61,365 bases of DNA from CAZPBO01 sp964584815 (GCA_964584815.1 CAZPBO010000003.1:1-61365); one strand, 5' to 3'. Shown: positions 1 to 8,409, numbered from the stretch's first letter. The notes: generated by a model not told the origin, from the sequence alone. Translations and numbers: made by a program.

Positions 1-53
1 AGCGCTTCTATCACCAGTTTGTCGTCTTTTCCTTCTGTCACGACAAGAATCAC
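1..53 (-). CDS. TOPRIM-like protein, N-terminal fragment (runs off the window)
   Basis: Only the first 17 codons are in the window. A GTG at 53-51 overlaps the TGA of the upstream ATPase gene in a GTGA junction, so the two are translationally coupled. The visible peptide begins VILVVTEGKDDKLVIEA. A hydrophobic strand followed by EGKDD is the signature of the first acidic motif of TOPRIM domains, as in the nuclease halves of OLD-family and related two-gene systems. The rest of the catalytic site (the DxD motif) lies outside the window. The functional call rests on one motif plus the ATPase partner. A DUF3226- or DUF4435-type protein is possible. Confidence 0.5.
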   Translation of the reverse strand, partial: MILVVTEGKDDKLVIEA

Positions 54-1153
54 GGCGTTCCGCCCAGAAGATTCTGAAACCACGCATCACCAACACCCAG
101 TGTTTTGAGCGCCTCAACCCTGTCCTTCGCTGCAACAATCCTTGCGCCACCATCCTCTGTCCGCTCAATTATCCTGACCATTTCCAACTCAACACCCTCT
201 GTGTTCAGAAATGTCGGAGACTGGGTGGTGACAACAAACTGCATGCCGTGTTCTGCATGCACCGCCTCCATCACCTCAAGCAGCAACTTGAAAAGATGCG
301 GATGGAGGTGGTTCTCTATCTCGTCAATCACAACAAGATGCGGCGGCTTTGGCACATTCATCAGGGTGACAAGCGCAAGAAAGTGCAGCAGCCCTTCCCC
401 CATCGCCCACACAGCAAAACTCTTGTCGGTCCAGTTTTCTGCAAAACGTATGTGGAGTGCATCGCGCATATCATCAAGCCGCAGTATGACATTCTTTATC
501 TGTCCAGAGGCGGCACACAGATGTTTCACAATCTCATTAAATCTTTCTGAATACTCGTTTTTGAGCGTTTGAAGGACTTGTGCGAGGTTTGAGCCGTCGT
601 GTCGCAGGCGGAGGCGGCGCCGCGGCTGCACCTCCTTCTTCATCTCATCCACCCGCAGCCGATAAGCCCCTATATTTTGCAGTATTATCTCAATTTCATC
701 CCGACCTCCTTTATACTTTTGGAAGCCGGCACGAAGAAAAGATTCGGTCGCCAATTTTTCTATCACTTCACCCTTTGGCTCCTTATGAACGGAGATTTCC
801 TCTGCAATTCTCCATCCACCTATAGAATCCTCTGCAAAATGTCTCTGCCGATAAAGGAACAGGCGTGGCGGCTTGGCTCCAGCAGTAAACTGCAATTCAA
901 GTGTGATTTCCAGACCGCGTTCTCTGTTGAAGACACAGTCCACAAAGGCAAACCCTTTCATGTGAATCCTGTGGATGGGGTCTGTGCGTCTGTCGGCGGC
1001 GTTGCGCAGAAGACGAAACGCCTCCCAAAGGCTCGTTTTGCCGCTTCCGTTCGGTCCCACAACCACAGTCAGCCAGTCGTGCAGGCGTAACTCCACATCT
1101 TTTAAGCACTTGTAATTTCGCACAACGAAACGATGCACTTTGCAGTCTTTCAT
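50..1153 (-). CDS. AAA ATPase of the OLD/RecF-like (AAA_21) type
   Basis: A 367-residue cytoplasmic P-loop ATPase of the SMC/RecF/OLD branch. It opens with a short strand and 'FVVRNYKCLKDVEL', then Walker A GPNGSGKTS near residues 33-41. The ABC-type signature region lies around 'WAMGEGLLHFLALV', followed by Walker B VVIDEIENHLHP and a sensor segment VVTTQSPTFLN, where Gln-Ser replaces the usual His. No nuclease domain is fused, so the TOPRIM-like protein that overlaps its stop codon is the likely partner. The start is ATG at 1153 with a GGGAG seven bases upstream. It sits 20 bases after tldD in the same direction. Families of this kind include anti-phage ATPases (PARIS, OLD class 2, Septu-like) and uncharacterised housekeeping COG4637 proteins. 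The sequence alone does not decide between them. Confidence 0.8.
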   Translation of the reverse strand: MKDCKVHRFVVRNYKCLKDVELRLHDWLTVVVGPNGSGKTSLWEAFRLLRNAADRRTDPIHRIHMKGFAFVDCVFNRERGLEITLELQFTAGAKPPRLFLYRQRHFAEDSIGGWRIAEEISVHKEPKGEVIEKLATESFLRAGFQKYKGGRDEIEIILQNIGAYRLRVDEMKKEVQPRRRLRLRHDGSNLAQVLQTLKNEYSERFNEIVKHLCAASGQIKNVILRLDDMRDALHIRFAENWTDKSFAVWAMGEGLLHFLALVTLMNVPKPPHLVVIDEIENHLHPHLFKLLLEVMEAVHAEHGMQFVVTTQSPTFLNTEGVELEMVRIIERTEDGGARIVAAKDRVEALKTLGVGDAWFQNLLGGTP

Positions 1154-1173
1154 AGAGATTCTCCCTCACTGCT

Positions 1174-2622
1174 TCAGCGGGCGATGCCGACGGTTATGCG
1201 GCGGAAGCGTGCAGGCGCCGCGCCGTGACTCATCTCCGCTCGCTGCCCAGGCTCACCCTTGCCGCAGTTCAAAACACCCCACAGACGCCAATAGTTCTGG
1301 TTGCATATCGCGTCGCAGGAGTTCCAGAACTGCACCGTGTTTGATTGATATGTCGGGTTTTTATAAATCTTGCCCAGTTTGCCACCCGGCTTTATCTCCC
1401 ACGCTATCTCACAACCGAACTGGAAGTTGACCCGTTGCTGGTCAATGGACCAACTCTTATTGTTGACCATATATATGCCGCCTGGGGTGTCCTCAAGCAA
1501 CGCTTCAAACTCCCACTCACCCGGCATAAGGCTTAAGTTGTTCTGGCGGATGATGGGGAGGTTGACGAACCCTTCAGCACGACAGCAGCCACGGCTCCGC
1601 TCCTCCCCCACAACATGCGCCAGTTCGCGGTTTGTCTGATACCCCACAAAAAGTCCCTCTTTGACAAGGTAATAGCGCCCTGCACGCACACCGTCATCAT
1701 CAAACCCCACAGTTGCCAGTCCGCCCGGCACCGTCCCGTCTATCACAAGATTCACTATATCGCTGCCGTATTTCAGTTTGTTCAGTTTGTCAAGGGTCAG
1801 AAAGGAAGTGCCGGCATAATTTGCTTCATATCCCAGCACACGGTCAAGTTCTGTGGCGTGTCCGCAGGATTCGTGAATCTGCAGCGCAAGTTGTGCGCCG
1901 TCAATTATCACATCATACTCGCCAGACGGGCAGGGTTCAGCGGACAGCAGCGCCACCGCCTCGTCCCTAATGCGTTCAGCGTTCTCAATTAAATCTGAGC
2001 CGCGGATAATCTCATATCCACCCGTCATCGCAAGCCCGCCGTGGCTTGAGGGATATGTGCGACGCTGCACTTCACGCCCTTCAACCGCCGTTGCAGAATA
2101 GCCCGCCGCAACTCGCATCAGCGTCTGGTCTATCAACGCGCCCTCCGTTGAGGCGAATATCTGGTGCTCCATCATAAACGACATGTTGGATTGTGCCACC
2201 TTTATACGCGGGTCTTTGCGCAGCAATTTGTCTATCTGCTCAAGGAAAGAGAGTTTCTCCTCAAGCGGCACGGTGAAGGGGTCAATAACGAACGGGGTCT
2301 GCCAGCGCTCGCGATGTGCGGGTTCCTCTACCAAACGAACCGGCTCTTTCAGCACCTTTGCCGACGCTTTGGCAGTCTCAACGGCAAGTTTTGCGATACG
2401 CTCCACTTCATCTTTTGTCATCACATCAGAGGATGCGAATCCCCAGGCACCATCAGCGATAACGCGCACTCCAAACCCGAGGGTCTCTGAGCGGTCCAGT
2501 CCGCCGACAACGCCGTTACGCAGTGTGATGTTTTCGGTTTTTGTGTGGATTACGCGGCAGTCAGCGTATGTGGCGCCAAAAGTCTTTGCCGCATCAACCG
2601 CATACCTCGCCAACTCTCTCAT
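1174..2622 (-). CDS. tldD: TldD-type metalloprotease
   Basis: 482 residues. TldD, with its partner TldE/PmbA, forms a heterodimeric metalloprotease that degrades unfolded peptides. It also processes microcin B17 and CcdA. The zinc motif HExxxH is visible as 'QIHESCGHATELDR', where His, Glu and the second His supply the site. The C-terminal 'FWNSCDAICNQ' segment and the final 'CGKGEPGQ' glycine-rich stretch are standard for the family. I chose ATG at 2622 over an in-frame TTG 15 bases upstream, because a GGGAGGG ribosome site lies between them. No pmbA/tldE partner is in the window. It is sandwiched between a PLD nuclease gene (18 bases upstream) and an ATPase gene (20 bases downstream), an unexpected setting. 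Confidence 0.93.
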   Translation of the reverse strand: MRELARYAVDAAKTFGATYADCRVIHTKTENITLRNGVVGGLDRSETLGFGVRVIADGAWGFASSDVMTKDEVERIAKLAVETAKASAKVLKEPVRLVEEPAHRERWQTPFVIDPFTVPLEEKLSFLEQIDKLLRKDPRIKVAQSNMSFMMEHQIFASTEGALIDQTLMRVAAGYSATAVEGREVQRRTYPSSHGGLAMTGGYEIIRGSDLIENAERIRDEAVALLSAEPCPSGEYDVIIDGAQLALQIHESCGHATELDRVLGYEANYAGTSFLTLDKLNKLKYGSDIVNLVIDGTVPGGLATVGFDDDGVRAGRYYLVKEGLFVGYQTNRELAHVVGEERSRGCCRAEGFVNLPIIRQNNLSLMPGEWEFEALLEDTPGGIYMVNNKSWSIDQQRVNFQFGCEIAWEIKPGGKLGKIYKNPTYQSNTVQFWNSCDAICNQNYWRLWGVLNCGKGEPGQRAEMSHGAAPARFRRITVGIAR

Positions 2623-2640
2623 CTCTATCCCTCCCAAAGA

Positions 2641-3483
2641 TTAGGCTTTCAACCTCCAGACACCTCCCACGAGCTCTATGACACCTCGTCGCTTCAAGTA
2701 TTGTTGAGCATTACGAACATGATGCTTCCAAAGTTTACCGAAGCTTCTCCCACCTATTATGCGGTCTATGTGGTCCGGACATAGCTCAGGACAGAGGTTT
2801 TTTATGTGTTTGTGAATTTGATGGGTGGTTAAAGGACCCTGCTCAGAAAGGATTTTCTCAACCAGCCCGGCAAAATAGTTTGTTATGCGTTTTTGGTGTT
2901 CTTTTTGTGCGCCCCATATAATTTCTTGAAACCGATGGAATGTGGAAGACGACAATGCTCTTACAGCTGTGGCTTCCTGTTTCTCTTTCAAGAACTCCTC
3001 GGTGCTGCAGTGCTCAGCCAGTTTCTGAAGCGTGGGTAAGGGAATGGATTGTCCAAGTTCAAAATACTTCCTAATAACTTTTCTTATGTCCGCCACAATT
3101 CGGTTATCGTCAACCAAAACCCCGCATTCGTAGTTTGTGAAGAGTCCTCCTTCTGTCAAGTTAGCAGATGTGATAATAGCGCGGCACCCGTCAACTACAT
3201 AAACCTTAGCGTGCAACCCCCTTAATGAAGCGATATGGCGGTTCCTGAATTGTTGAGCAATGAACAGCATAGCATAAGGGTCACAAAGTCCTTCAAGGAC
3301 TGCCTTCGGCTCTAAGTTGGTCAGGAGATATACCGTCTCTCTCGGAGCGGGTAGCGCATCTTTGACAAAACGCGCGCCTGCTTGAGTCAGGAAGGGGGTT
3401 GCTATAACCAACTCTTCTTTCATTTGGCTCAATAAGAGCTTGAGCTCCTCGTGCCACTTGTCTGACAGCAATTTAAGTTTCAC
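2641..3483 (-). CDS. Phospholipase D-like nuclease with C-terminal winged-helix-like domain
   Basis: 280 residues with no signal peptide. One HKD-type motif is visible: H91-A-K93 followed by 'IITSANLTEGG' at about 103-113, the HxK(x)nN pattern of PLD-superfamily phosphodiesterases. A single motif implies an active dimer, as in Nuc and BfiI-like nucleases. The C-terminal 65 residues ('GPLTTHQIHKHI...VRNAQQYLKRRGVIELVGGVWRL') look like a winged helix of the Mrr-N type found on restriction enzymes, ending in the 'Leu-Lys-x-x-Gly-x-Ile ... Gly-x-Trp' pattern. The start is GTG at 3483 with GGAG seven bases ahead. It is first in a string with tldD and the ATPase. DNA cleavage or binding is my inference; a lipid substrate is unlikely for a soluble protein with a DNA-binding-like tail. 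Confidence 0.75.
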   Translation of the reverse strand: MKLKLLSDKWHEELKLLLSQMKEELVIATPFLTQAGARFVKDALPAPRETVYLLTNLEPKAVLEGLCDPYAMLFIAQQFRNRHIASLRGLHAKVYVVDGCRAIITSANLTEGGLFTNYECGVLVDDNRIVADIRKVIRKYFELGQSIPLPTLQKLAEHCSTEEFLKEKQEATAVRALSSSTFHRFQEIIWGAQKEHQKRITNYFAGLVEKILSEQGPLTTHQIHKHIKNLCPELCPDHIDRIIGGRSFGKLWKHHVRNAQQYLKRRGVIELVGGVWRLKA

Positions 3484-3557
3484 TGTGTGGCTCCGAAACA
3501 GAACAACCTATTTTGGCGAATGAAGGAGACAGATGGAAGAAAACGCCCACTGTTTTG

Positions 3558-3586
3558 TTTCATTTAGGGGATGTCTCTGTTACAAT
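3558..3586 (+). promoter_or_regulatory. Possible sigma-70 promoter for the 3613 lipoprotein gene
   Basis: TTTCAT, a 17-base spacer and TACAAT at 3581-3586. The -10 is good and the -35 is weak. It lies in the divergent region between the PLD gene and the lipoprotein gene, with the start codon about 27 bases downstream. Confidence 0.35.
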
Positions 3587-3612
3587 TAAGGAGCACGGTA
3601 AGGAGAAAAGCG

Positions 3613-4033
3613 ATGTGGCGGATGCTGCTTCTGACTGCTTTGGCGGTGATTTTTGGGTGCGAGGCGCAGGACGCGCCTCCTGAACCCAAATCAGCCAAGA
3701 CATCTATGGTGGAGCAATCCTACGACTCAAACAACGCCTTGAGGGATTATGAGGCGATACTGGCGGCAAAGCAGCAGCCCGAACCTCCTCCTACACCGCC
3801 GCCCAAGCCGAAAGAAACAGTCAAATCTTTAACAGATAAGTTGAAGAGAATGGTTCTGGAACATCCCGACAAAATCCGCCAGCATTGGGAGAAGACATCT
3901 GGTTCGGGTTCGGTGCCGCCCAAACCACCGCAAGGGCTTCAGAAAGACGACTGGGTGAAGTGGTATAAAGAGACGAAGAAATGGGCGCAGGCAAACAAAG
4001 AAGCGTTTAAGAAGTGGGTGAAGGGGCTGGTAG
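3613..4033 (+). CDS. Lipoprotein of unknown function, cut by an assembly gap
   Basis: The first 140 codons are visible before a block of Ns. The start is ATG at 3613, preceded by AAGGAG. Residues 1-17 form a lipoprotein signal, 'MLLLTALAVIFGC', with the lipobox cysteine at about 17. The mature part is charged, with a proline-rich linker (PEPPPTPPPKPKE) and a Lys/Trp-rich segment near the gap. The C-terminus cannot be read. The sequence resuming at 4134 shows a stop within 16 bases in one frame, but the true gap size is unknown, so I do not join them. I do not recognise a family. Confidence 0.7.
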
Positions 4034-4133
4034 NNNNNNNNNNNNNNNNNNNNNNNNNNNNNNNNNNNNNNNNNNNNNNNNNNNNNNNNNNNNNNNNNNN
4101 NNNNNNNNNNNNNNNNNNNNNNNNNNNNNNNNN
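4034..4133. other. Assembly gap (100 N)
   Basis: Exactly 100 Ns, the conventional length for a gap of unknown size. It removes the 3' end of the lipoprotein gene and possibly more. Confidence 0.99.
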
Positions 4134-4160
4134 GTTGCGAGGTGAGTGAAAGGTGGAAGG

Positions 4161-4961
4161 ATGGACAAGTCGGAGGGGGCGTTTCGCGTTGTGGCACTCG
4201 GGGATATAGTGGGCAAAGCGGGCAGACGGGCGGTGGTGGAGTTGCTGGACGAGTTCAGGCGTCGCAACGATGTGGACTTTGTGGTGGCAAACGGGGAGAA
4301 CGCCGCGGGTGGGAAGGGAATAACAGATGCGGTTGTGGATGAGATATTGTCGGCGGGTGTGGATGTGATAACCAGTGGCGACCATGTGTTCGGCAGGCGC
4401 GAGATAGTGGCGCGTCTGGACAACGACCCCCGCGTCCTGCGTCCCGCCAATCTTCCGACAAAAGCCGCCGGCAAAGGATTGGCACTCCTGCGTCACGGCA
4501 ACATAACCGTTGCAGTGATAAACCTAATAGGACGCACATTTATGCCGCCCTTCGCTGACAACCCTTACGAAGCCGCCGATAAACTCGTCACAGAAGCATC
4601 GCAGTTCACAAAGGTCATTATTGTTGACTTCCACGCTGAAGCCACAAGCGAGAAGGTCGCGATGGGGTGGTATCTTGACGGACGGGTGAGTCTGGTTTTT
4701 GGCACCCACACCCACATACAGACAGCGGATGAGCGGATACTACCTGCAGGCACCGCCTACATAACCGATGTGGGGATGTGCGGACCGTATGACTCGGTGA
4801 TTGGGCGGAAGAAGGAGCGCATTTTGGCGCACCTTTTGACGGGGATGCCCACGCCTTTTGATGTGGCAAACGGTGATGTGCGGATGTGTGGGGTGGTGGT
4901 GGATGTGGACCCGCAGAACGGGCACGCGCTGCAGATAAAGCGGATTCAGGAGCGGTTGTAA
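4161..4961 (+). CDS. YmdB-family metallophosphoesterase (TIGR00282)
   Basis: 266 residues. YmdB-type enzymes are di-metal phosphodiesterases that hydrolyse 2',3'-cyclic nucleotides. In Bacillus the enzyme affects the biofilm-motility switch. Metal-binding motifs run in order: 'GDIVGKAGR' near the start, 'VVANGENAAGGKG', 'TSGDHVFGR', 'IIVDFHAEATSEK' and 'FGTHTHIQTADE'. These supply the expected Asp, Glu, Asn and His ligands. I chose ATG at 4161, with AGGTGG just upstream, over an in-frame GTG at 4146. Its TAA overlaps the ATG of xseA by one base (TAATG), a pairing often seen in other bacteria. Confidence 0.9.
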   Translation: MDKSEGAFRVVALGDIVGKAGRRAVVELLDEFRRRNDVDFVVANGENAAGGKGITDAVVDEILSAGVDVITSGDHVFGRREIVARLDNDPRVLRPANLPTKAAGKGLALLRHGNITVAVINLIGRTFMPPFADNPYEAADKLVTEASQFTKVIIVDFHAEATSEKVAMGWYLDGRVSLVFGTHTHIQTADERILPAGTAYITDVGMCGPYDSVIGRKKERILAHLLTGMPTPFDVANGDVRMCGVVVDVDPQNGHALQIKRIQERL

Positions 4962-6196
4962 TGGCGCTTCCTGCAGCCGACATCCACATATATACTGTGA
5001 GCGAAGTAACACGCCTGATAAAGAGCCGCATTGAGCAGATACCGCCATTATGGGTGATGGGGGAGGTTTCAAACGCGCGGCGACATACGCCAAGCGGGCA
5101 TCTCTACTTCACCCTCAAAGACGAATCATCGGAGTTGCCATCTCTTATGTGGTCATCTGATGTTGAGCGGCTCGGTTTTGAGATAAAGGACGGGTTGAAG
5201 TTGCTCTGTTATGGGCGCTTAAGTGTGTATGAGCGGCGAGGGCATTATGAATTTCTGGCGAAGTTGGCAGAACCTAAAGGGATAGGGGCATTAGCGCTGC
5301 GTTTTGAGCAACTTAAGAAGCGGCTTGCGGAGGAAGGTCTGTTTGAGAAGTCGCACAAGAAGCCGCTGCCGCGGTTTCCTTTGCGCATTGCTGTGGTGAC
5401 GAGTCCTGTAGGCGCGGCGGTGCGGGATGTCATCCGCACAATCCGCAAGCATTTCCGCGGACTGCATATATCGGTCTATCCGAGTCTTGTGCAGGGGGAG
5501 GAGGCGCCATCACAGATAGCGGCTGCGATTAAGGCGCTCAACCGTCGCGGTGGGTTCTGTGTGATAATCCTTGCACGGGGCGGCGGGAGTCTTGAGGATT
5601 TGTGGGCGTTTAATGAGGAGGTGGTTGCGCGGGCGATATTCGCATCAGAGATACCTGTTGTGAGCGCGGTGGGGCACGAGGTGGATTACACGATAGCCGA
5701 TTATGTGGCGGATGTCAGGGCGGCAACACCGACGGCGGCTGGTGAGTTGGTGGGGCGGATGTGGGGGGAAGCGCAGGAGAGTCTGCCACGGTTTTTGCGA
5801 CGGGTGTTGTTGGCGGTGCGACGGCGGATGGAGCGGATGCGTGCGCTGCTTGGGCAACTGAAGCGTCGGCGACTGCTGCGGGAACCGCTTGAGATGGTGG
5901 CAAGCAAAAGACGCCTACTGGATGAGGCGGCACGACATCTTCTTAAGGACGCTAACCGCTGTCTTGCCGATGCGCGTGCAAAACTCGCCAAAACCGCCGC
6001 AAAACTGGACGCCACAAGCCCGCTCAAAGTCCTCGCCCGCGGATACTCCATCACCTCCCGCGCCGATTCCGACACCCCCCTCACCGACCCAAACGACGCT
6101 CCCCCAGGCACACTGCTGCTCACACGGCTCCATAAAGGAGAACTCCTCTCCCGCGTTGTCCCAAGCAAAACCAAAAACCAACTCCACCTCTTCTGA
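4961..6196 (+). CDS. xseA: Exodeoxyribonuclease VII large subunit
   Basis: 411 residues, close to the usual length. With XseB it degrades single-stranded DNA from both ends. The N-terminal OB-fold domain is clear ('YTVSEVTRLIKSRIE...VMGEVSNARRHTPSGHLYFTLKD'). The catalytic domain contains 'RIAVVTSPVGAAVRDVI', 'ARGGGSLEDLWAFNEE' and 'VSAVGHEVDYTIADYVAD.RAATPTAA'. The C-terminal half is a long basic coiled coil ending in 'LARGYSIT'. The start ATG overlaps the stop of the ymdB-like gene. The small subunit gene xseB is not found downstream, because gspJ converges with only two bases between stop codons. Confidence 0.96.
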   Translation: MALPAADIHIYTVSEVTRLIKSRIEQIPPLWVMGEVSNARRHTPSGHLYFTLKDESSELPSLMWSSDVERLGFEIKDGLKLLCYGRLSVYERRGHYEFLAKLAEPKGIGALALRFEQLKKRLAEEGLFEKSHKKPLPRFPLRIAVVTSPVGAAVRDVIRTIRKHFRGLHISVYPSLVQGEEAPSQIAAAIKALNRRGGFCVIILARGGGSLEDLWAFNEEVVARAIFASEIPVVSAVGHEVDYTIADYVADVRAATPTAAGELVGRMWGEAQESLPRFLRRVLLAVRRRMERMRALLGQLKRRRLLREPLEMVASKRRLLDEAARHLLKDANRCLADARAKLAKTAAKLDATSPLKVLARGYSITSRADSDTPLTDPNDAPPGTLLLTRLHKGELLSRVVPSKTKNQLHLF

Positions 6197-6198
6197 TG

Positions 6199-6891
6199 CT
6201 ACTGCTGACTCTTGGGGGGATGGTCTTCCGAAAGCGGAATATGGATTATGCTCTCGTAAGTGACTGCCTCGCCTGCGTTTGGGTCGGGATTCATATCGGC
6301 GGGAAACTTGAGTGTCACCTTAATCGCCACAGGCAGTTGCCCCTTGGTCTCCTTGAACGACCAGGTGTCGTAATATTCCTGCCCGTCATAATACTGGATA
6401 TTAAAAGCAAGAAGTCTGTCAAAAACGACGGATAGGGTTCCACCTTTAAGGGGAGAACCTGATATGTCTGGTGACTCACGGCGCAGGAGGAGGAAATACT
6501 CGGGGTTGTCGTCGTTTTGGATTGCGCGGTAACCGACCTCTGTGATGTAGTAGCGCAGGCGTGTTTCGGCATCAGGCACAGATGGTGTGGTGCAAACGAA
6601 ATCAAGGGAGTCGGCGTCGCCGTTGTCGGTGCCGGCGAAGGGGTCGGAAACGCCCTGAACGAAGAGACGGCGCAGGTCACGCCGCATCATAGAGAATATG
6701 ATGCTAGCCACCTGCGGCGCAAACATCTCGTGCTCCAACTTCTGTTTGTAGGAGAGCGTCTGGATGCTGATAGCGCTTGCCATCGTCGCCACCATCACCA
6801 GAATCGTCAACGCCGCCAACACCTCAAGCAGCGTAAATCCTCCCCTTGCGGAGGTTATTTTGACGACTCCCGTGCCCTCAATATCGCGCAT
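6199..6891 (-). CDS. gspJ: Type II secretion minor pseudopilin, GspJ-like
   Basis: 230 residues. The prepilin cleavage site is 'ARGG^FTLLEVLAALTIL', with Glu at +5 and a hydrophobic helix after it. Size and the last position in a gspDEFGHIJ order match GspJ, which caps the pseudopilus with GspI and GspK. The Asp-rich 'DPFAGTDNGDADS' loop is unusual and could bind calcium, as other pseudopilins do, but this is not shown. The leader before the cleavage site is long (18 residues). The gene overlaps gspI by 37 bases. Assignment to J rather than another minor pilin rests on order and length. Confidence 0.8.
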   Translation of the reverse strand: MRDIEGTGVVKITSARGGFTLLEVLAALTILVMVATMASAISIQTLSYKQKLEHEMFAPQVASIIFSMMRRDLRRLFVQGVSDPFAGTDNGDADSLDFVCTTPSVPDAETRLRYYITEVGYRAIQNDDNPEYFLLLRRESPDISGSPLKGGTLSVVFDRLLAFNIQYYDGQEYYDTWSFKETKGQLPVAIKVTLKFPADMNPDPNAGEAVTYESIIHIPLSEDHPPKSQQ

Positions 6892-7277
6892 AACTTCACC
6901 TCGCCTTTGCTACCATCCGCTTTGGGATACTTCACCGTTAGCGTCGTTTTCATCACGGTGTAGGGGTCTTTGCCCTCGTTTATCTCGTCTTCTGTGCGCA
7001 GGTCTATCTCTTCCTGCTCAATCGCCCAGGAGTATCCTGGGTGGTTTTCCCATTCCCCTGTTGTGGGGAAGTTTTCGCCTTCAGGCGCGGTAAGATGCCA
7101 CACAAGCAACTCATCCATCTTTTCTTGAGCGAGCCGCAGCGCGAGACGCAGGTTCTTCGCCTCGTGCAGTCCTCTTGTATCGTTCTCCACACTTGACAGC
7201 AGCCCAAAGACCACAAGTGAGAAAACCGTCACCGCTGCGACAACCTCTATCAGCGTCAAGCCTTTATTTTGTGCCAC
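6855..7277 (-). CDS. gspI: Type II secretion minor pseudopilin, GspI-like
   Basis: 140 residues. The prepilin signal 'MAQNKG^LTLIEVVAAVTVFSLVVFGLL' is very short and has the conserved Glu at +5. The size suits GspI, and the gene lies between gspH- and gspJ-like genes as in most type II secretion clusters. The start is GTG at 7277 with a GAGGAG site upstream. It overlaps the end of gspH by 14 bases, so translation is probably coupled. After leader cleavage by a prepilin peptidase (no gspO in this window) it would join the pseudopilus tip. Confidence 0.8.
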   Translation of the reverse strand: MAQNKGLTLIEVVAAVTVFSLVVFGLLSSVENDTRGLHEAKNLRLALRLAQEKMDELLVWHLTAPEGENFPTTGEWENHPGYSWAIEQEEIDLRTEDEINEGKDPYTVMKTTLTVKYPKADGSKGEVKLCAILRARESSK

Positions 7278-7833
7278 CTTGCTGCTCCTCTTCCTCCTGC
7301 TGCTGCGGCCAGAAGGATACCTCCTCGTTGTGGTATGTCACAATCCCTGTTAAGGCGTTCATTTTTATCCAGATTTTTTCGTCTGGGTTATCGCGCCGTC
7401 CAAGAACCACTATATGGCTGCCCGCATCGCAATATGGACTCACATCCACCTCCACATGCCCTTCTTCATATGTTGTGCCGTCAGGCAGAACAAGGGCAAA
7501 CATCTGAACGCTTGGGTGGAGTTTATCGGCGACGCCACCGACTATCTCGCGCTCTTCATCCACAATATGTCCTTCCTCATCCTCTTTCTGCGGCATAAGT
7601 GTCCAAACAAGCGCCTCATCCTCGTTGAATTCGTAAACCAAGGTGTAGGTTTTTGCGTTGGAGACGGCGTAAAGTCTTGCGAGGAGGAAGCGTGAGGCGA
7701 TACGGCGGGCTTCAGAACGCAGGGCGGCGGATGCGGTAATATAGTCGGCGTTAACAGCGACCACCGCCGCCGCAAGCGCTATTATCACCACCACCGCCAT
7801 CATCTCAACCAGCGTAAAACCACGATGCCTCAT
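7264..7833 (-). CDS. gspH: Type II secretion minor pseudopilin, GspH-like
   Basis: 189 residues. The leader is 'MRHRG^FTLVEMMAVVVIIALAAAVVAVN', a textbook class-3 signal peptide. A GspH-type globular domain follows: 'ALRSEARRIASRFLLARLYAVSNAKTYTLVYEF'. The C-terminus is rich in Glu and Gln ('QQQEEEEQQGG'). The start is ATG at 7833 with AAAGGAA directly upstream. It follows gspG after a 144-base gap, the longest gap in this operon. Confidence 0.82.
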   Translation of the reverse strand: MRHRGFTLVEMMAVVVIIALAAAVVAVNADYITASAALRSEARRIASRFLLARLYAVSNAKTYTLVYEFNEDEALVWTLMPQKEDEEGHIVDEEREIVGGVADKLHPSVQMFALVLPDGTTYEEGHVEVDVSPYCDAGSHIVVLGRRDNPDEKIWIKMNALTGIVTYHNEEVSFWPQQQEEEEQQGGTK

Positions 7834-7977
7834 TTCCTTTCGCCTTATTCTGTCTCCACAATTTTGATGATGTGCTGCTTAAGCGCCGCGGTCTTAAAAC
7901 GCCTCATCGCCTGCGTTCTCCTGCTTCAAAAGCGCCTAACAGGCAACCCTGCTCAACGGAAATTCCCGTTTTAGACT
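7834..7977. other. 144-base spacer between gspG and gspH
   Basis: No reading frame with a plausible start and ribosome site is visible. A weak five-pair hairpin (AACGG / CCGTT) lies near 7950-7965 on the minus strand just after gspG. It could slow RNA decay or attenuate transcription so that the major pseudopilin is made in excess, but it has no convincing T-run. Confidence 0.4.
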
Positions 7978-8409
7978 TTATGGACTACCCGTTCCGCTGC
8001 CCTCTTCGCCACCTCCGTGCAGCAACTCGTGGTTGGTGTAATCCCTATTGTCGCCTTCGCCACCTGCCTGCCCATCCGCGCCGTAACAGGTTATCGTGTA
8101 TGGCGGCTCCGTATCGTCCGTCTGCTCATAAGCATAGGGATTGCCCCAGGGGTCTTTGGGCGTCTCCTGTAAAATCCTTTCCTGAACCAACTCGTCAAGG
8201 CTTTCAGGATAACGCCCTTTGTCCATCTGGAAATGGGTAATAGCGTCCTCAATGGACTTCATATCGGCTTTAATGCGCGCCTCACGGGCTTTGGCTATGC
8301 GGGAGACCACATATATCCCCACAATACCCGCCAGAATGCCGATAATGACCACCACCGCCATCATCTCAACCAGAGTAAAACCGCGTCTGCGTCTTCGCTC
8401 CTTTCTCAT
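7978..8409 (-). CDS. gspG: Type II secretion major pseudopilin GspG
   Basis: 143 residues. The prepilin leader has five consecutive arginines before 'G^FTLVEMMAVVVIIGILAGIVG'. The body has the GspG hallmarks 'ARIKADMKSIEDAITHFQMDKGRYPESLDELV' and 'PKDPWGNPYAYEQ', the latter part of the calcium-binding loop. GspG polymerises to form the pseudopilus. I place the start at ATG 8409, because GGAGG lies between it and an in-frame TTG at 8424. The C-terminus is extended with a Gly/Glu-rich tail. Confidence 0.94.
   Translation of the reverse strand: MRKERRRRRGFTLVEMMAVVVIIGILAGIVGIYVVSRIAKAREARIKADMKSIEDAITHFQMDKGRYPESLDELVQERILQETPKDPWGNPYAYEQTDDTEPPYTITCYGADGQAGGEGDNRDYTNHELLHGGGEEGSGTGSP

Noticed and set aside
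7945..7970. Riboswitch or terminator between gspG and gspH
   Set aside because: There is only a five-pair stem without a T-run and no recognisable riboswitch core.
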